From the NCBI GenBank assembly GCA_951812925.1, contig OX638370.1, positions 49,293,948 through 49,357,947 on the forward strand: a stretch of 64,000 nt of DNA, written 5' to 3'. Numbering within the stretch: the stretch's first letter is position 1; each line of letters opens with the position of its first letter. Both the position numbers and the translations under genes were made by a program. This document shows positions 1 to 12,241 of the stretch, one piece after another. The notes under the pieces are model-generated. The model was given only the letters and a program-made list of their open reading frames with translations. It was not told the origin of the DNA and ran no database searches. The stretch comes from Calliopum simillimum (taxonomy: Eukaryota > Arthropoda > Insecta > Diptera > Lauxaniidae).

Positions 1-345
1 TAAGAGAACTAGTCTGAAGTGCCTTTTAGCAAAAATGATATTACTCAAAGCAGATTTATCTTTCTTTATAATATCAATAGTGATTTTGATTGATTGAAGA
101 GTACGAGCTAATTGTTTAAAAATTTTAAATTCGCTACAGTGGATCGAAGAAACCTTTAAGTCAATACAAACTGTTTTAATGCTACTCTCAAGCATAATAA
201 AGTGCTGCAGCATATCTAAAAGACTACTCCATCTCGTTTTGCAATGTAAGGTTAACTTCAGCTCTTTATTATGTTCAATTTTAACATAATGTTGTAAGAC
301 TTCGTTTTTTGTTGGTGATTTTTGGAACATTCTAACAATTTTTCT
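1..345 (-). pseudogene. hAT-superfamily transposase fragment, running off the left edge
   Basis: Read on the minus strand, the window edge to about 345 is one open frame of about 115 codons with no stop. It contains a hAT-like stretch with the pattern CKTRWxSLLDML followed by helical sequence, the part of hAT transposases just before the C-terminal dimerisation region. Upstream on that strand the frame starts after TTTTTTAG, which could be a splice acceptor or the edge of a deletion. Only about 120 bases separate it from a hAT-type terminus at 468, so the N-terminal BED-finger part is absent here. The function would be cut-and-paste transposition; this copy looks internally deleted. The rest lies outside the window. 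Confidence 0.6.
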
Positions 346-369
346 AACCTAAAAAACTTACTAAAGAAA

Positions 370-468
370 TCCCGGGATTGGTAGCACTAATCCCGGGATT
401 TTCGGGACTGCAAAAAGGCTCGAATCCCGGGATCCCGGGATCCCGAGATCCCGGGACTGAAATCCCTA
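370..468. repeat. Terminal region of the left-edge hAT element, CCCGGGAT-rich
   Basis: This stretch is built from repeated CCCGGGAT words on both strands and ends in CTGAAATCCCTA, the reverse complement of TAGGGATTTCAG, a typical hAT terminus. It lies directly outside the transposase fragment at 1-345, so it is probably one end of that element. The other end, and the 8-bp target duplication, are off the window. Confidence 0.55.
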
Positions 469-593
469 ATTCATACGTAGAATCCGATACAATATCTGAA
501 AGTTACGAGTATAATCTTTTTCTTTAAAACTTAATTCAAATCATGTCAATAGCTTTATTTTTCTCCAAATAGTACAGTAAAGTTGTCAAAAAA

Positions 594-690
594 TGTATGG
601 GTAGGTTAGGTTGCGAGGGCATCGTCGGCGTATATGAGAGCCAACTTCCACTTAGACCATTCTGCTGGTCCATTGTGATCCCTCTTTAAA
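594..690 (-). repeat. LINE 3'-tail fragment (TAACCTAACC type)
   Basis: The minus strand reads a segment with GGGATCACAATGGACC and ends in CCTAACCTACCC. The same kind of tail ends the RNase H-bearing LINE relic at 57890-58893 (ATGTGGTATCATTATGG ... CTAACCTAACC). I infer a severely 5'-truncated copy of a related non-LTR retrotransposon in reverse orientation. Confidence 0.45.
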
Positions 691-1017
691 TACGGTACAT
701 AGTTCTAAGATACATACAATTAATTTAATTTAATTCAGATTATTTTATACAGCTATCAATCTTGTTGAAGCTTATTCACTGGTTGTTGGTCACTATTCGT
801 GTTCTCTGTTCCCATTTTGATGCCTTGATGTATTTCAGGATCTTAGCGGGGTCTATCTCCATAATTTCTTGCATATCCTGAAAAAAGAAGTATCCAAATA
901 TTTTAAATCTTCCATTAATACGAACTTGTACAGTCAAATTTGCAATGAACAACAACCGACGCTACAAATATTAACTTGGAAATTGGTGACATATGTTTCG
1001 GCTATTACCACATACAC

Positions 1018-1332
1018 ATATATATATTTGCATATATATATGTACATAGCCTCATCAGACCTATTTTAGTTAATCTTTGCTTCTTACTAGAATCGAACCG
1101 CAGCCTTCTGCATTCTAATGAAAGAGTGCAGCAGACCTCTCTCACTTAGGCAACGCTACGGAACGATCTACCTCGTCAAAGATCCTCACATAAATAACAC
1201 TGTTGTTGTTATTTATATAAGTACAGTTGTTGCTATCAGCTGTGTTCATTGCAAATATTTCTTAATTGTTATTATGTTGAATGCACCCTCAAATTGGGTT
1301 ATGAGACATGCTATCTTCCACAATTCACAAGG
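1018..1332 (-). repeat. SINE-like repeat with a tRNA-like module, copy 1
   Basis: About 310 bases match, in reverse orientation, the copy at 10077-10380. The minus strand carries a tRNA-like block (1086-1160) with a B-box GGTTCGATTC and an arm ending in GAATGCAGAAGG, similar to the anticodon arm of a tRNA-Glu. The remaining ~230 bases lie upstream of the tRNA-like block rather than downstream, which is the reverse of an ordinary tRNA SINE. No protein is likely: the open frames across it are incidental. Confidence 0.55.
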
Positions 1333-1891
1333 TCACTTTTTTCGTTTTAAACTTCTACAGTGGTCCTAAAAACATTAGTCAAAAAAAAATTGTAGTGCGC
1401 AATTTTTTCTAGGTCTTTTTACATTTTTACGTACATTTTAGGACATATTTACTGTACTATAGCTCAAGAACCAATTTAGATAATCACTTCATTTAAACAC
1501 TATTTTGCTTGTTTTTGCAAGCGCTACAAATTATGTTATCACAACTTTTTGAAAAATCAACACCCAGTGGGTGCAAATGGAAAAAACTGATTTTTTGTAA
1601 CTTTGGCGGCCTCTACCGCTCAAAATATCAACTTATGGATATCGCGTCCCAGATCAAAAAAACGTAAAATTTCAATGCCCGTAATTTTTGTTCAAAATTT
1701 TTTCTGTCCGACCAACAGAAAACGAGATAAATTGAACCAAACATATTTCAAGATGGCGGCTAATGCGCAAGGGTGGGGAGGTCACCTTTTTGACGTCAAG
1801 CGTTTTTAGTGGTCCTAAAAACATTAAGCAAAAATAATTGCAGTGCGCAATTTTTTCTAGGTCATCGTACAATTTGACTGTACTAGAAATA

Positions 1892-3373
1892 CACTGTGGA
1901 ACAAAATTTGGTCGACAAAAGTTTACTCGGATCTGACGGTGCGGGGTGAAAATGTAGGCCAAAATAAAATACCATTTGGCTCAGTTTGTTCAAATTGGCT
2001 CTAGTTTTCGAGAAAAGGCCGTTTGAATTTTGCATCTTGAAGTATGTGGTTTTTTATTATATCTCGTAAGTTGACTGAGTTTTATAGCATTTGGTGGTGG
2101 GGTTTTGTTCGTTTCTTTCATATCTACACCTTTACTACCAAATTAGTGCTTTTGGATGCATTTTTGGCAAGTTAGAGCACAAAATTCCCAAAAAAGTAAT
2201 ATTTTTCGCCTTTTATGACATACGGCTGAATAGAAATCACCCGAGTGGTGGACTTATGCCTTTTAACCTATAGCCGAGATCCATACGAACACTTTAATAT
2301 AATATATGTTTCATATGGGCAAAAATATCTCAAGTGAGCCATCTAAGAAATTAAATGTAAAAAAAACTTTAACAAAATGATGTTTTATAACAACTAGTAA
2401 AGATCTTGTAAAAATATTTTTTTTTAGAGATATTTAGCATAGGTCGGGGAATAAAATGGTGTTTTTGATTTGTAAAAAAAGGTTTCATTTATTATTGAAA
2501 ATCCCTATTTCAAAAAGGTACACAAAAATAAAGCAACTTCTTCGCCTCTGAGAAAACTATAAAAAATTAGTAGGCACTCTCCACTTGTCAAGAAACTATA
2601 TTCCAGAAAAAAAATTGGGGTAATCGATATTGGTTCAAAAGTTATTAACAATATAGTGATGTCGTGCAAGTATTTTTTCAGCATTAGAGAAAAACAAGGC
2701 ATCCTACGAAAAAAGTGTATATGGCATAATGCTTAAAATTATCTAAGGAATACGTTTGAGTTTTTTTGGAACATATCAAATTTTTTTTTCGGACCTTTTG
2801 AAAAATTATAAAATGTCTCAGAAAATTCTGAAAAAATTCACACATATTCCTTGGATAATTCTAAGCATTTTATGCCATATACACTTTTTTCGTAGGATGC
2901 CTTGTTTTTCTCTAATGCTGAAAAAATACTTGCACGACATCACTAAATTGTTAATAACTTTTGAATCAATATCGATTATCCCAATTTTTTTTCTGGAATA
3001 TAGTTTCTTGTCAAGTGTAGAGTGCCTGCTAATTTTTTATAGTTTTGTCAGAGGCAAAGATGTTGCTATATTTTTATAATTTTGTGCTCTTACTTGCCAA
3101 AAATGCATCCAAAAGCACTAATTTGGTAGTGAAAGTGTAGATGTGGACGAGACAAACAAAATCCCACCACCAAATGCTATAAAACTCAGTTAACTTACGA
3201 GATATATTGAAAAAAACACATTATTCAAGGTGCAAAATTCAAACGGCCTTTTCTCGAAAACTAGAGCCAACTTGAACAAACTGAGCCAAATGGTCTTTTA
3301 TTTTGGCCTATATTTTCACCCCGCACCGTCAGATCCGAGTAAACTTTTGTCGACCAAATTTTGTTCCACAGTG
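1892..3373. repeat. Fold-back element with CACTGTGGAACAAAAT termini
   Basis: The left end (from 1892, CACTGTGGAACAAAATTTGG) and right end (to 3373, CCAAATTTTGTTCCACAGTG) are exact inverted repeats. The arms stay complementary for hundreds of bases: 1892-2185 pairs with 3085-3373, and about 2510-2750 pairs with 2830-3080. Roughly 320 bases near 2190-2505 are present only in the left arm, so they were inserted or lost on one side. No transposase is encoded; this is a non-autonomous palindromic element. Confidence 0.75.
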
Positions 3374-3540
3374 ATATCGTAGACTGAAATAATGAGAAAA
3401 TTTATTTTTTGCACTTTTTTATCTTTTTAGGTTAGCATATCTCCAAGAAAAATAAAGACATCGCCATAGTTTAAATTAAGTTTTAAAGAAAAAGATTAGA
3501 ACTTTCAGATATTGTATCGGATTCTACGTATGAATGCTCT

Positions 3541-4286
3541 ATATTCTAGTTATATAGTTTCAAAATAAAGCAAAAACGGTATTTTTTCCTTGTTTCGGCT
3601 AGGACATCTCAAAAACCATATGAGATACAGTAATTCCAAGGACGAATTCGGATTCAGCAATGCAAAATAAATTTAAAATATATACTTTCATATTTATTTG
3701 TTGTGTTTCTTTTTTTAATGTTTTTTTTATTTCAAAAACCACATGAGATACAGCAATTTCAATGCCATTTAAAATAAATACTTTTATTTTTGTTTTATTT
3801 TATACGGGATATGTATTTTTGCGATATTTCGCGGAGATGAGCAGCTACGATTTCGGGGTTTGCATTTTTTAGGTATAATTAAATTATTTAAATCCTTATT
3901 GACCGCAAAAAACCGTTACAAAATAAAAAGAACAAAGAATGTTTTTTATTATTTGATTTATACGAATGCATTTTGGTTCACAACAGAGGAACCATCTTCA
4001 GCGAGCATCGTTAAGCACTGAGTCTAAAATACAATGCATTCGTAAAAATAAAATAATAAAAAACAGTCCTTGTTCTTTTTATTTTGTTACGGTTTTTTGC
4101 TGTCAATAAGCTTTTAAATAATTTAATTATACTTAAATAGACCACAAAATTCGGCTTTCTTTCGGTGATTAATTACTGATAATAATCCATAAAATTGCAT
4201 TATTTAGGCCACTAAACTAGCGCAAATGAAACCCCATTCACAGATTTTGTTGACATTTTCATCACACCTATCGAATGTTCAAGAGC
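3541..4286. repeat. Diverged repeat interrupted by a ~260-bp palindromic MITE
   Basis: No gene here. At 3873-4132 a small fold-back begins GTATAATTAAATTATTTAAA and ends in its inverse, with arms of about 100 bases containing GTTACAAAATAAAAAGAAC. The sequence on either side (about 3570-3870 and 4205-4270) resembles 59000-59260, where the equivalent of the MITE and the following ~70 bases is missing, so the palindrome probably inserted into an older repeat. Confidence 0.55.
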
Positions 4287-5985
4287 ACTGTGTAAGTGGT
4301 ATAACTCAAAAACTATATAAAATATTTTGATTCAATTTCGTTGGAAGATGTGAATTATAAGTACCTTAAAATGGACAAAAAGAAGAATGCATTAAATTAG
4401 TGCCACGCCCACTTTTTAACAATTGAAAATTTTAACTCAATAATGATGATAGACTTAAATTTTTTGAAACGGACACACTAAAAACAAACTTGCTAAACTT
4501 AAACTTTTTTTTGATAGTTTTTTGAAGAGTTTTTTGTCAAGATTATTATATTTTTATTATACTTTTTTTAAAAAAAGTTAATTTGTTTTAAAAGTTACAA
4601 GCATGTGAATTTTTATGTACGTCTTTTCAAATTGCGATTTCACCGTAAATGTTAAGCGAAAATTTATGAAACTTTTGTGGTAGAAAATGCATTGATAGAT
4701 TTATATGTAAGTCGATCTTTGCAAATATATGACTAAAAGTTCAATTAAAAATCAAAGAACTAGAAATAATTCAAAATTTAGATGAAATAAACTTTTCATA
4801 AAAACTTTTAAAATTTCTTATAAATAATGCACTTTTTAATACACAATGGATATTTAAGCAATACACAGAATGTTCTCTGAAATATGCACAACATTTCTAT
4901 GAACAAAAATTGGAGGAACTTATCATTAATAAAAAAGTTACGCACGCTTTAGTGGCGCCACATAAGCGCCTTGCCTATGTGACTTTCGCATTTCACCGCT
5001 GCATGCCATTTCAATACAACAAATCGTAATTTATGCAGAAATTGAAAAAGCACGTTAGAACGCGCAGCGACCGTAAATGTGTGAATCGCATAGGCAAGGC
5101 GCCTATGTACTGACATTTAAGTACGCGTAACTTTTTTATTAGTGATAAGTTACTCCAATTTTTTTTTCATAGAAATGTTGTGCAGATTTCAGAGAACATT
5201 CTGTGTATTACTTAAATATCCATTCGTTTATTGAAAAGTGCATTATTTATAAGAAATTTTAAAAGTTTTTATGAAAAGATTATTTCATCTAAATTTTGGA
5301 TTATTTTTAGTCCTATCACAAAAGTTTCATAAATTTTCGCTTAACATTTATGGAGAAATCACAATTTGAAAAAAGACGTACATAAAAATTCACATGATTA
5401 TAACTTTTAAAAAAATTAAAATTTTTGAAAAAAAAGAATAGGGTAATAATCTTGATCAAAAACTCTTCAAAAAACCACAAAAAAAAGTTTCAGTTTAGCA
5501 AGTTAGTTTTTAGTGTGTCCGTTTCAAAAAATTTAAGTCGATAGTTTTTTTTTTTTTTTCATAATCCACTCTCAGCTTTACCCAGGATCAACGGCGGGGT
5601 TGTGGCGGATTTTGATCCCATTGTGTGTTTTTTTTTTTATTTTTATTTAAATTTTTTTTTGTAATTTTTTTAAATTAATTTCTTTTTTTTGACCATTCTT
5701 ATTGAAATTATTTTTAACAATCGAAAATTTTAACCCTTTTTTAAGTCCATACGATCTGTTAACATGCTCTCTAGGGTAAGCATCATCCAACTTTTTTTTA
5801 AGGTCAATGAAAACCTTTTTGGGGAAAATTGAGCTAAAATTTTCAATTGTTAAAAAGTGGGTGTGGCACTCATTTAATGCTTTCTACTTTTTGTCCATTT
5901 CAAGTACTTAAAATTCACACCTTCCAACGAAATTGAATCAAAATATTTCATATAGTTTTTGAGTTATACCACTTAACGTATTTCA
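4287..5985. repeat. 1.7-kb fold-back repeat, arms 4287-4990 and 5090-5985
   Basis: The left arm starts GTGGTATAACTCAAAAAC and contains AGTGCCACGCCCACTTTTT; the right arm holds the reverse complement in reverse order and ends GAGTTATACCACTTAA. The centre is at about 5010-5080 around GCGCCTTGCC...GGCAAGGCGC. A TTTTTT-rich insert with CTCAGCTTTACCCAGGATCAACGG (first bases) sits in the right arm near 5561-5626 and recurs at 21213-21276. Single-arm material recurs at 17195-17525 and 21040-21180. Confidence 0.75.
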
Positions 5986-6051
5986 CTTGTATGGGAGGTA
6001 CCACGCCCACTGATGATATTTCGCCAATTTTCTGCTCAGAAGTACTTCATA

Positions 6052-8083
6052 TCGACGCATGATACGAAAAGCAGGATGATTCAATTCTCCTACGAAAAGT
6101 AGGTTGTTTTATATTCTTGGACGAAAAGTAGGACGTTTCAAACTTATTTGGACGAAAACTAGGTTGTTTCATTTTTTATGACGAAAACTAGGTTTCTTCG
6201 AAGTTTTGTGTATAAAAGTAGGACGTTAAAGTTTTTATGACGAAAAATAGGTTGTCTGAACATTTTGGACGAAAACTAGGACGTTTCGATGCTTTGCACG
6301 AAAACTAGGTTGACGTTGATTCTTGCAGCGCATTTTTGGCAAAAACTAGGGTGTTTCTTATTTTGTTACATCAATTTCCTAATGTAAATGAAATATTAAT
6401 ATCAGGTATCTTCTCTTCTTATACGAGATAAAATTGTATGTACTTATGTACTTATCTACCTATGTACTTATGTATGTATGTTTGGAACGGGCAAAACTTT
6501 TTCTCGAAAACGGCTACAGCGATTTTAATGAAACTTGGGATAAAGTTAGACATTAGCATACAATGAAGAATGAGCTAGGTTGGTACTTTGTAAATGCTTA
6601 CCAGGGGGCGTGGCATCGCATTAAATTTTAAATTTGATATGGCCATAATTCGCAAACCATACAAGGTATTTAAATGAATTTTGGTGAGCGGGTATGGCTT
6701 AATAATATCTTGTAACAAACAAAAAGGGGGCGGGATCGAAAGAGTGCCACGCCCACTTTTCAGTTCTTGAAAATTTTGATTCAATATTACTCGAAAACGA
6801 CTCCAACAATTTTAATGAAAATTTAGGATCTTTCTTAGCAATCTTTCTGTATTTAACTGTAGGGAATCTACTTGCTACGTCTACCTACGACCTGAAATTA
6901 GGCAAAATATCAAAACTGCGCGTGGAACCTCCCATACAAGTAAGACACATTAAATGCTATTTCTCGCAAATGATACAACATATTTTGATGAAATTTTGTA
7001 TGCGGATCTGGATCAAAGAAAAAGAAGGCTTTGTTTAATAATTGCCACGCCCACTTTTTTTATCAAAATAAAAATGTTGGTTAATAACTCAGGCACAAAA
7101 AAAAAATGGAATGAACTGTTTAATTCTTATATGCAGTCTTATGTACTTTTTGACGTTGAATCCGTCTTCATCAGCAAAACTGTCATTATACCTGCAGGAT
7201 TTTGAAATATCCTTGCTTGAAGTTGAAGAAAACGCGTAGCTGCAAGAAAAGGTGAAATTCTTTTTTATTAATAGCATCGAACAGTCACACTTTTCCTTAT
7301 CCAAATATCCTTTCGGATTTTTCCAATAGGATTCGTATTTTCCGAGTTATGATCCCTTGAAGATAAGATATGAGTATTTTATCTTCGTATTGAGTGAAAC
7401 TTTTTGAGTTATTATTCTCTATACATGGTTTGTTATCTGAGTAGAGGAAGTTAGATGGGCTTAAAAAATGGGCCAGCTAAGAGACATTAGTAAAAATACG
7501 TGTTTTGATAGACACATAGTTTTGATATCCCTACTTAATGAGACGCAAACCTATTTGGTGATATACTGTGCACAGCTAAAAATGTAGACGGTGCGTTAGT
7601 AACTAGATAAATACTTAACTTAAGAGTTGGATAATACTTATGTCTTATAGATCATATTAGAATTAAGAACTAACAAGTAATTCTTATCCAGTTGAATAGT
7701 TTGGAAAGCAGAAATGACCGATTTTAATGATCTAAGCTAATCCTATTTGTGTGTTAGTGTGGTTAACAAATTTTTACACCCGCTTATGATATGATCCACC
7801 GTTTTTTTTGTCGTTCAATATGAAACATCCTATGTTTCGTCTAAAAGTTTAAAACAACCTACTTTTCGTAACAAATTATGAAACATCCTACTTTTCGTAA
7901 AAAAGTTTGAAACGTCCTACTTTTCGTCCAAGAATGTAAAACATCCTATTTTTCATAAAAAAGTATGAAACATCATACTTTTGCTTGAAAATTCTGAAAC
8001 GTCCTACTTTTCGTCCAAGAATATAAAACAACCTACTTTTCGTAGGAGAATTGAATCATCCTACTTTTCGTATCATGCGTCGA
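6052..8083. mobile_element. 2.0-kb fold-back element with minisatellite arms (ACGAAAAGTAGG)
   Basis: Termini TCGACGCATGATACGAAAAG (from 6052) and its inverse (to 8083) are flanked by TA on both sides (6050-6051 and 8084-8085). The left arm to about 6370 is an imperfect ~33-35-bp tandem array of ACGAAAAGTAGGNTGTTTCA; the right arm from about 7805 is the same array inverted. The interior 6371-7800 carries diverged CGTGGCACC-type repeat sequence related to 13610-15000. The flanks rejoin to match an uninterrupted paralogue at 20915-20975 (inverted), which supports insertion. No open frame resembles a transposase. Confidence 0.75.
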
Positions 8084-8690
8084 TATATAGTAGGCTCTCT
8101 GTACTAAATTTCAGAAAAATTACTTTATTAATTCTATTACTACAACGTATTAAAGTTTTGTAGGCGGTGCCACGCCCATATGCGGGACTATATAATTTTT
8201 TGACATTCTACAAATTAATGCTGATCTTTACGAATAGGTGATCCTAGCTTTTTATCAAAATCGTTGAAACCGCTTTCGAGATATATTCAATTCAATTCAC
8301 ATAATGTTAAAAAGTGAGCGTGTTACTTACTTAATCTCGCCCACTTTTCGCTCGTTGCAAGGTAGGTTCACTAGACCTCGAGTTGTAAAACTTCACCAAA
8401 TTATCTTGTGTCGTTTGTGAGGTATAACCTTATAAATGAATCAACTTGACGATTTTTTCCAACCACCCATCTTTCTCGTCGCCATATTGTTCCGCCATAT
8501 TGTTTTTTTCAAAAACAGCACTCGGCATTCGAAAGCAGACACTTCACAAAAAAATGAGCTATCATATGACCTATATAGACGCACCAGATTTTGGGTAGCG
8601 AGGTGGCATAGTTGACATGAAACTTCCCATATATATCTTACATAGTGTTGCCACACACAATTTAAACAGAAAAGCAATTTTTTCTGCTTT
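8084..8690. repeat. Continuation of the fold-back host repeat, right of the minisatellite insertion
   Basis: This stretch is shared with 20400-20940 (inverted) and 21301-21618 (same orientation). It includes CTAGACCTCGAGTTG, the word GTGCCACGCCCAT and a segment around CACTCGGCATTCGAAAGCAG. It is probably the other part of the repeat cut by the element at 6052-8083. No coding potential recognised. Confidence 0.6.
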
Positions 8691-8879
8691 TGAAATTTTT
8701 TTTTTTTGCTGTATATTGGACTGGGTAGAGATGGACATTTTAAAAAAATGTGTAGTTTTTTGTTAATGACACGTGAGGTTTAAATCCTCGCACTCTCTTG
8801 CAAAGAATTTTCGCCATACTAAAAAAATTTGACCATATTTTATAATAATCGCTACACTAGGTGCAAAGGTAAAATATTG

Positions 8880-9995
<1,116 letters not shown>

Positions 9996-10076
9996 AACCT
10001 AACATTTACAATTAAAACCTTGCAAGAGCAAGAATCTCACTAGCAGTGGACACAACACAACAGTGGAGTATTAATT

Positions 10077-10380
10077 GTGAATTATGGAAGATAGCATGTC
10101 TCATAACCCAATTTGAGGGTGCATTCAACATAATAACAATTAAGAAATATTTGCAATGAGCACAGCTGATAGCAACAACTGTACTTACATAAAAAACAAC
10201 AACAGTGTTATTTATGTGAGGATCTTTGACAAGGTAGATCGTTCCGTCAGAGTGGCTCAAGTGGTATAGGTCTGCTGCATTCTTTCATTAGAATGCAGAA
10301 GGCTGCGGTTCGATTCTGGTAAAAAGCAAAGATTAACTAAAATAGGTCCGATGACGCTATATACATAAATATATGTGACT
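10077..10380 (+). repeat. SINE-like repeat with a tRNA-like module, copy 2
   Basis: Same ~300-base unit as 1018-1332, here on the + strand. It starts TTGTGAATTATGGAAGATAG and ends after AAAATAGGTC. The tRNA-like block at about 10247-10320 contains an A-box-like TGGCTCAAGTGG, an anticodon-arm-like hairpin CTGCATTC...GAATGCAG and a B-box GGTTCGATTC. The arms do not fold into a standard tRNA (the hairpin is too long and the T-stem pairs poorly), so it is a tRNA-derived promoter unit rather than a working tRNA. Confidence 0.6.
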
Positions 10381-10489
10381 TGGTCTATGAAAAGGGGGCT
10401 AACGTGTCAAACAAAAAATTCCCAATTTTATGCCGATTCGCATAAATTGACATTTAAAAGTTGTTTTCCAGTCAAAAAGGTTTTTCTCA

Positions 10490-10750
10490 GTTTTTATTAA
10501 AACTGAACATTCAGATTTTTTTGAAATACCTGCAGGTGTTTCTCATGGTTCGGTCATTGGACCACTTTTGTATGTACTTTTTATTTCTGTTATACCCCAT
10601 TTAAGGAACTGTGAATATGCAGCATACGCAGACGATATTAGAGTTTTCACATCGCATGAATTTGGTCAATTAATAGTTAGCAAATTATAATGCGCCTTGA
10701 ACACTCTAGATGACTATTTTCTGATCATCCATGAAATCCACCAAGGGGCT
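10490..10750 (+). pseudogene. LINE reverse-transcriptase fragment with YADD
   Basis: The + strand reads a reverse-transcriptase palm segment: IPAGVSHGSVIGPLLYVLF (the usual PQGSVLGP block) followed about 20 residues later by AAYADDIRVF, the catalytic YADD at 10625-10636. A TAA stop follows at about 10688. It resembles jockey/CR1-group non-LTR retrotransposons. A mariner element sits 46 bases downstream. Only about 85 codons remain, so it is dead. Confidence 0.75.
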
Positions 10751-10795
10751 CCGAACTAATACTGGTTTTCATATGTATATTTTCCGATGGCTATA

Positions 10796-11945
10796 CGAAG
10801 GGCACTACTTATATTTCGGGAACTGGCAACACTAATGTCAATAGCTAAAATCTGGAAACACCATAATAAAGTTTGACATTTTTTAGCATAAACGTACTCA
10901 CAACGTTTTAATGTGCAAGTGCTATTTGTTTTGTTTCCAGTGAGTTAGGAAAATCAATTTGGCCATAAAATGTAAATTTCAGAAAAGGTTTTCGTTGGAT
11001 TATTTTTCACAACTTTCGACGTGGATTATGTCAACAAAAATGTGTCGATGAACTCAGTTCTTTGTATGGCAATAAAGCACCATCAAAAACCACAGTATAT
11101 GGTTGGTATAGAGAACTCAATTGTGGTCGGAGTTTGGTCACCGAGAGAGATCATTATGTGGCATATTGTGAGATAGAGGCATCCTTGCACATTAGTTCCA
11201 CTCCAATACATTAGATTTTGCATGGACACTTAGTTGTAAAAAACTTTTGTTTGATTAAAAAATTCGACCGTGGTGCTTCAAAAGACGTGTATAAGATTGT
11301 GACAGGTGACGAATGATGGATATATGCGTATGAGCCGGAAAAACAGCAATCGCCCGTATGGGTATCACAAGACGAGCTAAATCCAACAAAAGTTGTTCGT
11401 GGAAGGAGCACAGCGAAGCACATAGTCGCCTGTTTCTTCGACCGAATGGGTCATGTGGCTACTGTTCCGCTTGAGCAACGTAGGGCGGCCAATTCTGAGT
11501 GGTACACTATCATTTGTTTGCCGGAAGTCTTTCGAGAAATTCGTAAAATCAACCCCCGAAGACGAATCATTCTCCATCATGACAATGCGAGCTCTCACAC
11601 ATCTCGTGGAACAGGTGAATTTTTGAGCAGTCAAAACATCGAATTGATGACTTATCCTTCGTACAGTCCTGATTTGGCACCAAATGACTTCTTCTTGTTC
11701 CCGAACATCAAAAGTAAACTGCGTGGTTAACGATTTACGAGCGCCGAAGAAGCAGTTGAAGCGTTCAAAAACCATGTTTTGGAGGTGTCTCAAGAGGAAT
11801 GGGAAAACTGCTATGACAAATGGTTTGAACGAATGCAAAAGTATATTGATCATCAAGAGGAATATTTTGAAAAACAATCAAGCCATTTTGAATTTAAAAT
11901 TTTTGCTATTATTTGCTTTTCCCGAAATATAAGTAGTGCCCTACG
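10796..11945 (+). mobile_element. mariner element, 1150 bp, decayed transposase
   Basis: TIRs CGAAGGGCACTACTTATA... (10796) and its inverse ending in CCCTACG (11945) match over 25 bases with one mismatch, and are flanked by TA target duplications (10794-10795, 11946-11947). The + strand encodes a DD34D mariner transposase in pieces. TGDE (first Asp) is followed at once by TGA where a Trp is expected. The block 11446-11730 has HHDNASSHTS (second Asp) and YSPDLAPND (third Asp), with 34 residues between. The C-terminal part continues in another frame at 11779-11985. Earlier stops and frameshifts are also present. It belongs to the same family as 29103-29807. Confidence 0.92.
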
Positions 11946-11947
11946 TA

Positions 11948-12241
11948 TCTCTGTTCGTTTGGCGAACTTCGAAAAATGGAATTAAGAAAAGTTGTTCAGA
12001 ATAGTCCCAGGCATCTTACATTTTCCGGTGTTCTACCGATTCCCGCCTGTATAGGGTAGTATGGTATGTATCAATCAATACAGCTGGTGCTGATTGACGT
12101 TTCTTCGCCAATGCTTTCCGCGCTTCACGAATCTTTTGGCGTGTATCCTCAACAACATTTTCGTTTGCTTAGCATCTGCCGGTGTATGTGCATTAGGGGT
12201 GTTTTAGTGCACGAATTTTGGATTTTGACACCCTCAATTTT
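11948..12241. other. Unassigned intron sequence
   Basis: No gene identified. Minus-strand reading at about 12060-12180 gives a short charged run (ARKALAKKR-like) that might be a retrotransposon gag scrap, but it is too short to assign. Confidence 0.3.

Larger units (their letters stand above)
470..3540. repeat. Outer inverted repeat enclosing a fold-back element
   Basis: About 70-90 bases after the hAT terminus (470-555, beginning TTCATACGTAGAATCCGATA) recur as an inverted copy at about 3465-3535 (TATCGGATTCTACGTATGAA). The span therefore forms a large inverted repeat whose interior has been invaded by the SINE-like copy, the LINE tail and the fold-back at 1892-3373. Confidence 0.5.

Noticed and set aside
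10247..10320. Functional tRNA gene
   Set aside because: B-box and anticodon-like hairpin are present, but the hairpin is too long and the T-stem and acceptor do not pair; it is also part of a dispersed repeat.
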